From Arenibacter sp. ARW7G5Y1 (GTDB taxonomy: Bacteria; Bacteroidota; Bacteroidia; Flavobacteriales; Flavobacteriaceae), in NCBI RefSeq assembly GCF_003201775.1, contig NZ_QJJZ01000001.1, positions 257,233-321,232 on the forward strand: a stretch of DNA of 64,000 bases. The letters are read 5' to 3'. A model generated the notes under the pieces. It did no database searches and had not been told where the DNA came from. It saw only the letters and a list, made by a program, of their open reading frames with translations. Of the stretch, positions 52,522-60,992 are shown in pieces. The first letter of the stretch is position 1. Every line of letters begins with the position of its first letter. A program made the translations under genes and the position numbers.

Positions 52522-53654
52522 TCAATAAACGCCTGCTCGTAAAAAACCTATTGGCCCATAATGATGAGAATAGCTTTTATGATAAAAAGCGTTTTATAGA
52601 TATAGGACAAAGGGAGGGGAAGGCCAAATTTTTGAAACATGTCTGTGCTCTTGCCAATAGCAACCCTCAGAATAATTCCTTTATCGTAATTGGGGTAGAG
52701 GATGTAGACAATGAAATTGTGGGGGTCGATTTTTTTGATGACAGCAAGATCCAGAACCTAGTAAACGCCTACTTGGACAATCCCCCACGGATTACTTATG
52801 AAAATATTCCATTTCCGCATTTGCCTATGGGCAAAGTGGTTGGCTTGGTAACTATCAGGTCGAATGGGAAAGTTTGTTCATTGCGAAAAAATATCTGGAA
52901 GTATTATGGGGGATCGGTATTTTTTAGGGACGGCAGCATAAGTATGCCAAAGGCTTATGGGATTGAGTTGACGGATGTAAATGCAGATGTTGTGGCAACC
53001 ATTGAAAAGCATGCCAAAAACAATATTGAACTTACCTTGGATGGCGTAATCGATTTTTTAAACGAAAGGCATAAGGATCTGACCAGTAATTATAAGGTTT
53101 TTAAGGAGCAATTTGTAGTTTGTTGGGCGGGGCATCAGAAAAAAGTAAAGGATGAAACCTATTATTCCCGTGTGGATATTGAATTGATCAATGAACAGGT
53201 GAAGTTGTTTTTTTCGGAGTTTGATGAAATTACGATAACTTATGATGAAAATTCCTTTACTACCATAGAATATGTGCAGCTGGGGTTAAGCAGCCAACAA
53301 AAATATTATCCGTTGGAAAAAGTGGTAATAACCTTTTCTGATAATGGCACCTATACCATTCAAAGCGATTTGATATTTGAACCTCCCTTATACGATAAAA
53401 AAACGCTACATCATATATATAACACCAATGTGGCAATCCTTAAGAAAATTGAAAAGAAAGTTCCTTTGACCCCAAATGAGGAAAAGGACTTGGACTTGTT
53501 GTCCGATACGTTTTTAATTTGCTATGTCAATGGCTTTGAGGAAGCCAAGGATATTATGGAAGATGCCAAGCCGGTAATGAAAAAGTACGATCTTCCGGTG
53601 TATCAATCCATAAAAGAATCCCTTCGCATCATTAGGAAGATGAAGTATAATTAG
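52518..53654 (+). CDS. AlbA_2 (Schlafen-like) domain ATP-binding protein
   Basis: A 378-residue cytosolic protein. Residues about 15-140 match the AlbA_2 domain: DIGQREGKAKFLKHVCALANS with FIVIGVEDVDNEIVGVDF, then a VGLVTIRSNGKVCSL-like strand. It lacks an obvious C-terminal helicase or winged-helix domain; the rest is alpha/beta and unrecognised. AlbA_2 proteins bind nucleic acid and sometimes act in RNA cleavage or regulation. Its start overlaps the SDR stop, so the two products may function together. Confidence 0.75.
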   Translation: MINKRLLVKNLLAHNDENSFYDKKRFIDIGQREGKAKFLKHVCALANSNPQNNSFIVIGVEDVDNEIVGVDFFDDSKIQNLVNAYLDNPPRITYENIPFPHLPMGKVVGLVTIRSNGKVCSLRKNIWKYYGGSVFFRDGSISMPKAYGIELTDVNADVVATIEKHAKNNIELTLDGVIDFLNERHKDLTSNYKVFKEQFVVCWAGHQKKVKDETYYSRVDIELINEQVKLFFSEFDEITITYDENSFTTIEYVQLGLSSQQKYYPLEKVVITFSDNGTYTIQSDLIFEPPLYDKKTLHHIYNTNVAILKKIEKKVPLTPNEEKDLDLLSDTFLICYVNGFEEAKDIMEDAKPVMKKYDLPVYQSIKESLRIIRKMKYN

Positions 53655-53673
53655 GGGTTATCGGCCATAATAT

Positions 53674-54621
53674 TTATAACTGGTCCAATTGCTGCTGCGT
53701 GGGCAGAGGTTCTATGGCCCCGTAATTTGTGGTCGTAATTGCACCGGCCTTATTGGCTAGTTGTACCATGTTTTCCAAAGGTCCGGAATTGGACAAAAGG
53801 GTGTCCAAGTTGGTGGCCAGGGCAAGTTGTTTCAACAAGCATCCAATAAATGCATCGCCTGCACCCGTGGTGTCGACGGGACTTACCTTAATGCTCGGAA
53901 TTATTTTTTGAATTGAAGGCGTGCTTAAATAGGTACCCTCACCACCTAGTGTAACCGTAATGATTTTGGTGCCCAGTTGATGCAAAAAAGAACATGCTTC
54001 CTCTATGTTTTGCTTTCCGGAAAGTAATTGTGCCTCTTCCAAACTAAATTTACAGAGATGGGATTTTTCAATAAAAGGGATACATTTTTGTACAAAAATG
54101 TTTTCTGTTCCTTTCCAAAGATCTGCCCTAAAATTAGGATCGAAGGATATAAAGCTATTGTTGGTTGTGGCTTCTTGAAGATAACGCAAATAAGCATCCT
54201 CCAGACTGCCCCCCAAAAAGGAGGTGGCGGCCCCAAAATGCACAATCTGATCCTTGAATAGTTTGCTAAGGCGGCGATCGTATGTTAATTCTTTGTCCGC
54301 TCCACGGCTAAAAACAAAATCGCGCTCGCCATCTTCTGCTAGCGAAACAAAGGCCAGGGTAGTAAAAGTATCGGACCGCTGTGCCAGGGAAACGTCCACC
54401 TGTCCTTTTGTTAAGGTATTGATTAAAAAAGTGCCAAAGGGATCTTTGCCAACACATCCAATGAAATAACTTTTGCCTCCAAGTTTGGATATTGCCGAGG
54501 CCACATTTGCCGGGGCACCACCAGCTTTTTTTGTAAAATTGTTGGCTTTTGCCAGGTCGTTACCTTGCTTTTCCGCTACAAAATCTATTAATAATTCCCC
54601 TATACAGAAAACGTTTTTCAT
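53674..54621 (-). CDS. PfkB-family carbohydrate kinase (fructokinase-like)
   Basis: A 315-residue ribokinase-fold kinase. KKAGGAPANVASAISKLGG (about 31-49) is the first PfkB signature, and DTTGAGDAFIGCLL the second, with the catalytic Asp. The pattern FCIGELLIDFVAEKQG at the N terminus is seen in fructokinases; fructose is the likely but unproven substrate. It has its own promoter palindrome (54639-54657) and no sugar transporter nearby. Confidence 0.87.
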   Translation of the reverse strand: MKNVFCIGELLIDFVAEKQGNDLAKANNFTKKAGGAPANVASAISKLGGKSYFIGCVGKDPFGTFLINTLTKGQVDVSLAQRSDTFTTLAFVSLAEDGERDFVFSRGADKELTYDRRLSKLFKDQIVHFGAATSFLGGSLEDAYLRYLQEATTNNSFISFDPNFRADLWKGTENIFVQKCIPFIEKSHLCKFSLEEAQLLSGKQNIEEACSFLHQLGTKIITVTLGGEGTYLSTPSIQKIIPSIKVSPVDTTGAGDAFIGCLLKQLALATNLDTLLSNSGPLENMVQLANKAGAITTTNYGAIEPLPTQQQLDQL

Positions 54622-54638
54622 CCTTTGGTTTTAATTGA

Positions 54639-54657
54639 TCTATCTAAAATAGATAGA
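54639..54657 (-). promoter_or_regulatory. 19-bp palindrome over the carbohydrate kinase promoter
   Basis: TCTATCTA, loop AAA and TAGATAGA make a perfect 8-bp inverted repeat 18 bp upstream of the kinase start codon. On the minus strand its centre contains TATTTTAG, which matches TAnnTTTG at 7 of 8 bases. A repressor bound here would cover the -7 box. Confidence 0.45.
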
Positions 54658-54671
54658 AAAATGCAGTAATA

Positions 54672-54707
54672 CTAAAAACGTCCCCAAATGCATGAATTTG
54701 GGGACGT
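54672..54707 (-). terminator. Intrinsic terminator of nrdJ
   Basis: A perfect 12-bp stem (54678-54689 with 54696-54707) has a 6-nt loop. On the minus strand it is followed by five T (54677-54673). It lies 34 bp after the nrdJ stop. Confidence 0.85.
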
Positions 54708-54740
54708 AACTTTTAGAATTTAACTGGTGTTTGCAATGGC

Positions 54741-57293
54741 TTACCCGCATTTGGACGAACCACAGTCCTTACATGTAAGACATCCCTCTTGGTAAATCAG
54801 ATTCTTTGAATTACAGGAATCACATTTTTGACCCTTGGCCTCCGTGCCATCGGCTACATATCTTTTGAGCGCTCTTGCAACGCCATTTTTCCAAGTGTTG
54901 ATAGATTCACTATCCAGTTGTAGGCTATTGATAAGGTCTACCACTTTTTCTATTGGCATGCCATGACGTAGCGTACTGGAAATCAATTTGGCATAGTTCC
55001 AATATTCGGGATTAAATTTATGGGATAGTCCTTCTATGGTTGTTTTGTAACCTCTTTTGTTCTTGTACTGAAAATCATATCGGGAGGAGCCGTCTTCGTT
55101 TCTACTTTTTATAATTACACCGTTGTTTACCCATCTAGGAATTAAAATACCGTCCTCATCATCGGCCATACCGGTAAAAATTTCATAGGGCTGGTCGTTG
55201 ATCAGGCCAATAAAGGCGATCCACTTTTCTTTGTTGTTTTGTAGTCGCACTACATCGGCTTCTAAAATTTGGGGGCGTTTTGTGGGGAAATGGGTAAGGG
55301 ATTCCTCATTATCCGATTTTTTTGATTCATTGGAGATCAGTACACCGGATCTGGAACCATCCCGGTAAACGGTTACACCCTTACACCCGGCTTTCCAAGC
55401 TTCCAGATAGAGTTTGCCGACCAATTCTTCCGATACCTCGTTCGGAAGGTTTATGGTGACGCTTATGGAATGGTCAACCCATTTTTGAACGGCACCTTGT
55501 AAACGGACTTTGCTCAACCAATCCACATCATTGGAGGTAGCTTTGTAGTACGGGGAATTTTCTACAATTTTTTGTAATTCCTCTTGGGAATAATTTTTTT
55601 CGGTATCAATTCCTTTGACGGACATCCATTGTTTAAATTTATGATGGAAAACCAAATACTCTTCCCAAGAATCCCCTACTTCATCCACAAAATCAATGCG
55701 GACATCCTTGTCATTGGGATTAACTTTTCTACGGCGTTTGTATACTGGTAGGAAAACCGGTTCAATGCCGGAGGTGGTTTGGGTCATCAAACTTGTGGTA
55801 CCGGTAGGTGCAATAGTCAATAACGCAATATTTCTTCGGCCGTATTCCAACATTTCATAGTACAGTTTATCATCGGCTTCCTTTAGTCTTAGGATAAAGG
55901 GGTTGTTCTTTTCCCTTTCGGCATCAAAAATTTCAAAGGCTCCTCTGTCTTTGGCCGTATGTACAGAGGCCCTATAGGCTTCCAGGGCAATGGTCTTGTG
56001 TACTTCAATTGAAAATTTGTTGGCATCTTCACTTCCATAACGCAAGCCAAGTGCCGCCAACATATCTCCTTCGGCAGTAATGCCTATTCCTGTTCGTCTT
56101 CCCTGCTGGGCCTTTTCTTTGATGTTGGTCCATAAATTATATTCCACTGCTTTTGTGTCATCCATTTCCGGATCGGCTTTTATTTTCTCCAGGATCACAT
56201 CTACCTTTTCCAATTCAAGGTCTATAATATCGTCCATAATACGCTGGGCTGCCGCAATATGTTCTTTAAATAGTTTAAAATTAAATGTCGCCTTGTCTGT
56301 AAATGGTTGATCCACATAAGAGAAGAGGTTAATGGCCAACAAGCGACAGGAGTCATAAGGACATAGTGGAATTTCGCCACAGGGATTGGTGGACACTGTC
56401 TTGTAACCCAGATCTGAATAACAGTCCGGTACGGATTCCTTTATAATGGTGTCCCAAAACAAAATACCGGGCTCTGCCGATTGCCAGGCGTTGTGGACTA
56501 TTTTGCCCCAAAGTTTTTGGGCATCTATAGTTTTGGAAACTCTGGGGTTGGGGCTTTGGACAGGAAATTTTTGGGTGTAAGGGCTTCCACTCTCAACAGC
56601 TTTCATGAAATCATCGTCCATTCTAACGGAGACATTGGCTCCCGTTACTTTACCCTGTTCCATTTTGGCATCTATAAAATCTTCCGCATCAGGATGATTT
56701 ATGGAGACCGATAACATTAAGGCCCCCCTTCTGCCATCTTGGGCCACTTCCCTGGTTGTATTGGAATATCTTTCCATAAACGGTACAAGGCCGGTCGAGG
56801 TCAGGGCCGAGTTTTTTACGGGCGACCCCTTGGGCCGTATATGGGATAGATCGTGGCCAACTCCACCGCGGCGTTTCATAAGCTGTACCTGTTCCTGGTC
56901 TATTTTCAAGATTCCCCCATAGGAATCGGACTGGCCGTCATTGCCTATAACAAAGCAATTGGACAGGGATGCAATTTGAAAAGGATTGCCAATACCCGCC
57001 ATTGGGCTACCCTGGGGGACTATATATTTAAAGTTTTTTATCAGGCTAAAAACTTGCTCTTCATTAAGGGGGTTTGGATATTTTTGTTCAATTCTGGAAA
57101 TCTCCTTGGCTATCCTGTGGTGCATATCATCAGGGGTGAGCTCATAAATATTCCCTTCGGAATCTTTTAGGGCATATTTGTTTACCCATACCCTGGCCGC
57201 AAGGTCATCACCTTTAAAATATTCTAAAGAAGCATTAAAGGCTTCTTCCTGACTGTAGGTCTTTTGTGGCCCTTGGGCGATTTTAGTTGGCAT
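54741..57293 (-). CDS. nrdJ: Adenosylcobalamin-dependent (class II) ribonucleotide reductase
   Basis: An 850-residue enzyme converting ribonucleotides to deoxyribonucleotides with B12. NPCGEIPLCPYDSC holds the active-site Cys and Glu, and SNCFVIG the redox Cys. PTGTTSLMTQTTSGIEPVF is the PTGTxS loop. A TSCPD-like domain and a Cys-rich tail (CDSCNSKNLIYQEGCLTCKDC) that may bind zinc end the protein. The start is 57293 (MPTKIAQGPQKTYS). An in-frame extension to 57380 would add a hydrophobic, AT-rich leader and is unlikely. It has its own promoter and terminator. Confidence 0.93.
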   Translation of the reverse strand: MPTKIAQGPQKTYSQEEAFNASLEYFKGDDLAARVWVNKYALKDSEGNIYELTPDDMHHRIAKEISRIEQKYPNPLNEEQVFSLIKNFKYIVPQGSPMAGIGNPFQIASLSNCFVIGNDGQSDSYGGILKIDQEQVQLMKRRGGVGHDLSHIRPKGSPVKNSALTSTGLVPFMERYSNTTREVAQDGRRGALMLSVSINHPDAEDFIDAKMEQGKVTGANVSVRMDDDFMKAVESGSPYTQKFPVQSPNPRVSKTIDAQKLWGKIVHNAWQSAEPGILFWDTIIKESVPDCYSDLGYKTVSTNPCGEIPLCPYDSCRLLAINLFSYVDQPFTDKATFNFKLFKEHIAAAQRIMDDIIDLELEKVDVILEKIKADPEMDDTKAVEYNLWTNIKEKAQQGRRTGIGITAEGDMLAALGLRYGSEDANKFSIEVHKTIALEAYRASVHTAKDRGAFEIFDAEREKNNPFILRLKEADDKLYYEMLEYGRRNIALLTIAPTGTTSLMTQTTSGIEPVFLPVYKRRRKVNPNDKDVRIDFVDEVGDSWEEYLVFHHKFKQWMSVKGIDTEKNYSQEELQKIVENSPYYKATSNDVDWLSKVRLQGAVQKWVDHSISVTINLPNEVSEELVGKLYLEAWKAGCKGVTVYRDGSRSGVLISNESKKSDNEESLTHFPTKRPQILEADVVRLQNNKEKWIAFIGLINDQPYEIFTGMADDEDGILIPRWVNNGVIIKSRNEDGSSRYDFQYKNKRGYKTTIEGLSHKFNPEYWNYAKLISSTLRHGMPIEKVVDLINSLQLDSESINTWKNGVARALKRYVADGTEAKGQKCDSCNSKNLIYQEGCLTCKDCGSSKCG

Positions 57294-57335
57294 ATAATGT
57301 TTTTTAAGGGTTGTTGTAACAATTGGAATAAAGAA

Positions 57336-57343
57336 CAAAAGTA
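57336..57343 (-). promoter_or_regulatory. -7 promoter box of nrdJ
   Basis: TACTTTTG on the minus strand is a perfect TAnnTTTG match, 43 bp before the nrdJ start. Confidence 0.45.
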
Positions 57344-57365
57344 TTAAAAAAAATGGAAGGAAAAA

Positions 57366-57381
57366 CATGATAATTATCATG
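57366..57381. promoter_or_regulatory. 16-bp perfect palindrome upstream of the nrdJ promoter
   Basis: CATGATAATTATCATG is fully self-complementary. It ends 22 bp upstream of the nrdJ -7 box, at about the -33 to -46 region, the usual place for a regulator of transcription. The core GATAATTATC resembles half-sites of Fur-like proteins, but no regulator can be named. No cobalamin riboswitch was seen. Confidence 0.5.
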
Positions 57382-57701
57382 AAAGTTTACAAGAAAATGG
57401 AGTTAAAATACTTAAAATCAATAAAATATGTAATTATTAACAGTAAAAAGTTAACAAATAAATTATACTTTTTTTTAATTTAATTTTATTAACCTATCAT
57501 TTTAAAGGGATTCTGGATCTGGAAACGGGAAGGATTTAAATTTTGGACGAGATGTTTCTACCTGGTTGATTTTTGATCAAAGCGCTTCCAATTGGTATGG
57601 GGTTACAATGGATCCGGATTAGTACTTAAATTATCCTGGTTAATCTAAATTTTAGTTCTTTTTACCATGGATATTAGAGGGGTATTTGCGATTTTTGTAA
57701 A
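57382..57701. other. AT-rich non-coding gap before the PPP phosphatase
   Basis: About 320 bp without a credible ORF. AT-rich with several near-consensus promoter boxes. A 7-of-8 -7 box (GATTTTTG) lies only a few bases before ATG 57702, so the phosphatase mRNA may have a very short leader. Nothing else recognised. Confidence 0.45.
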
Positions 57702-58427
57702 ATGAGAACATTGGTAATCGGAGATCTTCATTCTGGGTTAAAGGCTTTGGAGCAGGTATTGGAAAGGGCAAAAGTGAGTCCTAGTGACCACCTTATATTT
57801 CTGGGGGACTATGTGGATGGGTGGAGTGATGCTGTGAATACGGTAAATTTTTTAATGGAGCTTAGGCAGACCCACAAATGCTCGTTTATCAGGGGAAATC
57901 ACGATGAACTTTGCAATGATTGGTTGAAAAGTGGAGAGAATAATACACTTTGGTTGCAACATGGAGGGAGTGCTACCCAAAATTCTTATCGGTTGGTGGA
58001 CGATAAAATAAAGGAAGCCCACATACAATTTTTCGATAATTTGGAGAATTATATTCTGGACACTGAAAATCGCTTGTATATCCACGCGGGATTTACTAAC
58101 TTAAGGGGTGTGGGCCACGAGTATTTTTCCAAAACCTATTATTGGGATAGAACACTTTGGGAAATGGCCTTGTCATTGGATCCATTACTGACTGAAGAGG
58201 ATAAATTTTATCCTCAAAGGTTAACACATTATAGGGAGATTTTTATTGGCCATACGCCGGTGACAAGGATTGGGAGGACAACTCCGAAGAATGCTGCCAA
58301 TATTTGGAATGTAGATACAGGGGCGGCCTTCAGAGGTCCTTTGACTATTATGGATGTTGGATCTAAGGAATACTGGCAAAGTGATCCGGTGTATTTGTTT
58401 TATCCCTCCGAAATGGGAAGAAACTAA
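57702..58427 (+). CDS. PPP-type metallophosphoesterase (serine/threonine phosphatase-like)
   Basis: A 241-residue calcineurin-like phosphoesterase of the PPP kind. The motifs are GDLHSG (7-12), GDYVDGWSD (about 35-43), RGNHDE (about 67-72) and later GHTPVTRIG, all metal or phosphate ligands. These enzymes dephosphorylate proteins or hydrolyse Ap4A. The substrate is unknown. Divergent from nrdJ, and followed 63 bp on by the desaturase gene. Confidence 0.87.
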   Translation: MRTLVIGDLHSGLKALEQVLERAKVSPSDHLIFLGDYVDGWSDAVNTVNFLMELRQTHKCSFIRGNHDELCNDWLKSGENNTLWLQHGGSATQNSYRLVDDKIKEAHIQFFDNLENYILDTENRLYIHAGFTNLRGVGHEYFSKTYYWDRTLWEMALSLDPLLTEEDKFYPQRLTHYREIFIGHTPVTRIGRTTPKNAANIWNVDTGAAFRGPLTIMDVGSKEYWQSDPVYLFYPSEMGRN

Positions 58428-58490
58428 ATTTTACAGTCCGTAGGGACGGATTATCAAGATTATTAAGGATATTTACATAAAATTTGAAGA

Positions 58491-59489
58491 ATGTCTAATA
58501 AGAACGTTAGAATAGAAGTAATGAAGTCCATTGAGGATAAGGTGGATGGTTTTATAGACCAGTACCTTATACCTATACAGGACATTTGGCAACCCACAGA
58601 TTTTTTACCGGATACACAAAGTGAAGGCTTTATGGATCACGTAAATCAGATACGTGAGGAAGCCAAGGAACTGGGATATGATCTATGGGTTACCTTAGTG
58701 GCGGATACGATTACGGAGGAGGCACTCCCTACTTACGAATCTTGGCTAATGGATGTTGAAGGAATAGATCAGCACGGAGAAAACAAGAATGGTTGGTCCA
58801 AATGGGTACGTCATTGGACGGCTGAGGAAAATAGGCATGGCGATGTGCTGAATAAATACCTTTATTTGGCCGGAAGGGTCAATATGAGGGAGGTGGAAAT
58901 TACTACCCAGTATTTGATTGCCGATGGTTTTGATATTGGAACCGATAGAGATCCCTATAAGAATTTTGTTTATACCTCTTTTCAGGAGTTGGCCACCAAT
59001 ATATCACACAAAAGGGTGGGTCAAATGTGCAAAAAGGGTGGTAATTCGCTTCTTGGGAAAATGTGTACCATTATTGCGGGAGATGAAATGCGCCATCATT
59101 TGGCCTATAGGGAATTTGTTAAGGTGATTTTTGAAAACGACCCAAGCCAGATGATGTTGGCCTTTGCCGATATGATGAAGAAAAAGATTGTTATGCCTGC
59201 CCATTTTCTAAGAGAGTCTGGTGGAAGCATAGGGACCGCTTTTGAAAATTTCTCCAACTGTGCCCAAAGATTAGGGGTTTATACTGCCCAGGACTATATA
59301 GATATATTGAAAAAACTCAATAGCTATTGGGAATTGGATAGTATTCGAAGTCTTAATGACGACGCGGAAAGGGCAAGGGACTATTTAATGAAATTGCCGG
59401 ATAGGTTGGAGCGAATTGCTGGCCGGATGAAATTCCCAGAAGACAACTACAGGTTCAAGTGGGTTGAGGCCAATGGAAGAATGGTTTAG
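58491..59489 (+). CDS. Acyl-ACP desaturase (soluble stearoyl-ACP desaturase-like)
   Basis: A 332-residue four-helix-bundle diiron enzyme. The iron ligands lie in two E-x-x-H patterns: E113-x-x-H116 (EENRHGD) and E199-x-x-H202 (GDEMRHHLAY), with E77 (TITEEALPTY) and E166 (SFQELATN) as the other glutamates. It inserts a double bond in acyl-ACP using O2 and ferredoxin. It offers a soluble route to unsaturated lipids and probably feeds on the acpP/fabF products. A strong terminator follows. Confidence 0.9.
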   Translation: MSNKNVRIEVMKSIEDKVDGFIDQYLIPIQDIWQPTDFLPDTQSEGFMDHVNQIREEAKELGYDLWVTLVADTITEEALPTYESWLMDVEGIDQHGENKNGWSKWVRHWTAEENRHGDVLNKYLYLAGRVNMREVEITTQYLIADGFDIGTDRDPYKNFVYTSFQELATNISHKRVGQMCKKGGNSLLGKMCTIIAGDEMRHHLAYREFVKVIFENDPSQMMLAFADMMKKKIVMPAHFLRESGGSIGTAFENFSNCAQRLGVYTAQDYIDILKKLNSYWELDSIRSLNDDAERARDYLMKLPDRLERIAGRMKFPEDNYRFKWVEANGRMV

Positions 59490-59510
59490 CAAAAAAATTT
59501 CTAGAAGATA

Positions 59511-59546
59511 AAAAGACCCCACTTAAGGTTATAAGTGGGGTCTTTT
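59511..59546 (+). terminator. Intrinsic terminator of the acyl-ACP desaturase gene
   Basis: A perfect 15-bp stem (59511-59525 with 59532-59546) has a 6-nt loop and ends in T's on both strands, so it can act in either direction. It is 22 bp after the stop. Confidence 0.85.
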
Positions 59547-59653
59547 AATTGTTTTTGTCAGCAATGGTCAGTTGATTAAAAGGTGTATTTAATAAAGGTA
59601 TAGGGGTGCTTTTTTAATTCAACTTGATTAAATTATATGGAAGTCCCTTTAAA

Positions 59654-60205
59654 TTATAGTTTTCCTCTTTTGTGTTCTTCCTGCCATTTGTGCAATTCTT
59701 TCCATTTGCCTTCATAGGCCATTTTTGCTTGCATAGGCCATGAGGCGGGATCGTGAATCTTATAACGGGTTCCTCCACTGCCCAATATCTCCTGACATTT
59801 GTCAACGGAGGTTTCGGACAGATCTTTCCATGTTTTAATATTAAATGAATTGAAAAGTTGCTGAATTTTAGGGCCTATCCCTTCCACTATTTTTAAATCG
59901 TTCTGTTTTATGGTCTTGCCAAAGACAGATTTTGCAGCCTGTGCGCTGAATGGAAGCACTGTTTCTGCAGTAACTATGGGAGGAACAGCCTTTGTAGGGG
60001 CAACACGCTCTGACTCTTGGGATAGTTGTTTGTTACACGCAGCCAAATCGGTTTCCAGTTTTGCATTTTTGTCCTTTAGGATATTCAATTCTGAAGAGTG
60101 GTCTATTTGGGAATTACCGCCTTTTCCAATTAGATACCCAAATAGTGCGCAGACTATACCTACAATGGCCGGAATTAACCAGCACCAGATATTCATGTTT
60201 TCCAT
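59654..60205 (-). CDS. Membrane-anchored helix-hairpin-helix domain protein
   Basis: A 183-residue protein. An N-terminal helix (about 6-26, IWCWLIPAIVGIVCALFGYLIG) anchors it, followed by a coiled-coil-like stretch (42-70). The C-terminal domain (about 100-180) has the pattern DLKIVEGIGPKIQQLFNSFNI and PASWPMQAKMA, known in many envelope-associated HHH-domain proteins. The hairpin GIGPK may bind nucleic acid, but such domains are of unknown role. 27 bp upstream is a small membrane protein gene. Confidence 0.75.
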   Translation of the reverse strand: MENMNIWCWLIPAIVGIVCALFGYLIGKGGNSQIDHSSELNILKDKNAKLETDLAACNKQLSQESERVAPTKAVPPIVTAETVLPFSAQAAKSVFGKTIKQNDLKIVEGIGPKIQQLFNSFNIKTWKDLSETSVDKCQEILGSGGTRYKIHDPASWPMQAKMAYEGKWKELHKWQEEHKRGKL

Positions 60206-60232
60206 ATACTTTATAGATTTTGGTTAGTTGTT

Positions 60233-60418
60233 TTAATTAGGGTTGTTTATGTGGTTTTTCTTTATAACCGGACTATTTTTAACAATGACTTCAGAATTTT
60301 CAACAGCAGATGGGTCGCCTTCTGAACGAGAGCAGTTATTGCACAGCATAATGTTAAAATAGGTGCCGGCAAGAATGGCGATTACTATCCCCAATATATT
60401 GGTTGTTCTTTTGGTCAT
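60233..60418 (-). CDS. Small membrane protein (61 aa)
   Basis: A 61-residue protein with one hydrophobic helix (NILGIVIAILAGTYFNIMLC) and a Cys pair at its end (CNNC), then a polar tail. It is encoded just before the HHH-domain protein gene, so the two share a transcript. No known family is recognised, but the signature helix followed by CNNC is striking. Confidence 0.55.
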   Translation of the reverse strand: MTKRTTNILGIVIAILAGTYFNIMLCNNCSRSEGDPSAVENSEVIVKNSPVIKKNHINNPN

Positions 60419-60647
60419 TATGTACTGCTATGTGGGTTTAGCTTAAATATATTAAAAATTTCCCTTAAATGTTAAGAAAAATCACATTAAATATTACCTA
60501 TCAGTGAGTTAGCAGGAATTTAGGACGTATTTTTCTTCAAAATATTTTCTTATGCGTCTATCGTAGTTTTAGCAGAGAACGCATCACGAGGATTTAGTGC
60601 AATGGCCTAAAAACATACCGATTATACAAATTTTGGCACCATCCATA

Positions 60648-60756
60648 TAAATTTGCTTTTAATCATGGGCAGAAATATGGACTTTAGCGTAAATAATAGA
60701 ATTATAAAGACCTTATTTCTCCCGACTAGGTTCCGGCATTGAAATAGGTCTTTTTT
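60648..60756 (+). ncRNA. Candidate small RNA with promoter box and terminator
   Basis: TAAATTTG (60648-60655) matches TAnnTTTG exactly. About 50 bp downstream is a hairpin of two six-base helices with a bulged T (60707-60719 with 60741-60752), followed by T's to 60756. That would give a transcript of about 95 nt starting near 60661. A 25-codon ORF (60665-60742) lies inside but overlaps the terminator. Confidence 0.35.
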
Positions 60757-60933
60757 CACCATAATTATTTGAGTTAGTTTGGTTAAACCCGCAGCTATTT
60801 CTAATGGACCTATTCGGGGGGAGGGGAAATTTTCAAGTGGCTACGGGTTTATTTTATTCTAAATATTGAAGTAAAAATTTTTTGTCTTGAAGTATTGAGC
60901 TATTCTTCAGGATGTAATTTGGTTGGTTAGTTT

Positions 60934-60980
60934 AAAACCCGCTATGTACTGGAACAAAGCAGTACATAGCGGGTTTTTTT
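60934..60980. terminator. Bidirectional terminator of the aldehyde dehydrogenase gene
   Basis: A perfect 17-bp stem (60934-60950 with 60961-60977) has a 10-nt loop. On the minus strand it is followed by T's and lies 13 bp after the dehydrogenase stop. On the plus strand seven T (60974-60980) follow. Confidence 0.88.
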
Positions 60981-60992
60981 ATAAGTTTAATT

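Larger units (their letters stand above)
60419..60992. other. 574-bp non-coding gap with a possible small RNA and terminator
   Basis: No ORF longer than about 25 codons reads convincingly. It contains a candidate plus-strand small RNA (60648-60756) and the terminator at 60934-60980. The stretch 60480-60640 shows nothing recognisable. Confidence 0.5.

Noticed and set aside
57294-57380. Hydrophobic N-terminal leader of nrdJ
   Set aside because: The 29 extra residues come from AT-rich promoter DNA that holds the -7 box and the palindrome. NrdJ is cytosolic and starts normally at 57293.
57294-57701. Cobalamin riboswitch for the B12-dependent reductase
   Set aside because: No B12-box-like or multi-stem element was seen in the gap; it is AT-rich, and the leader after the -7 box is only about 35 nt.
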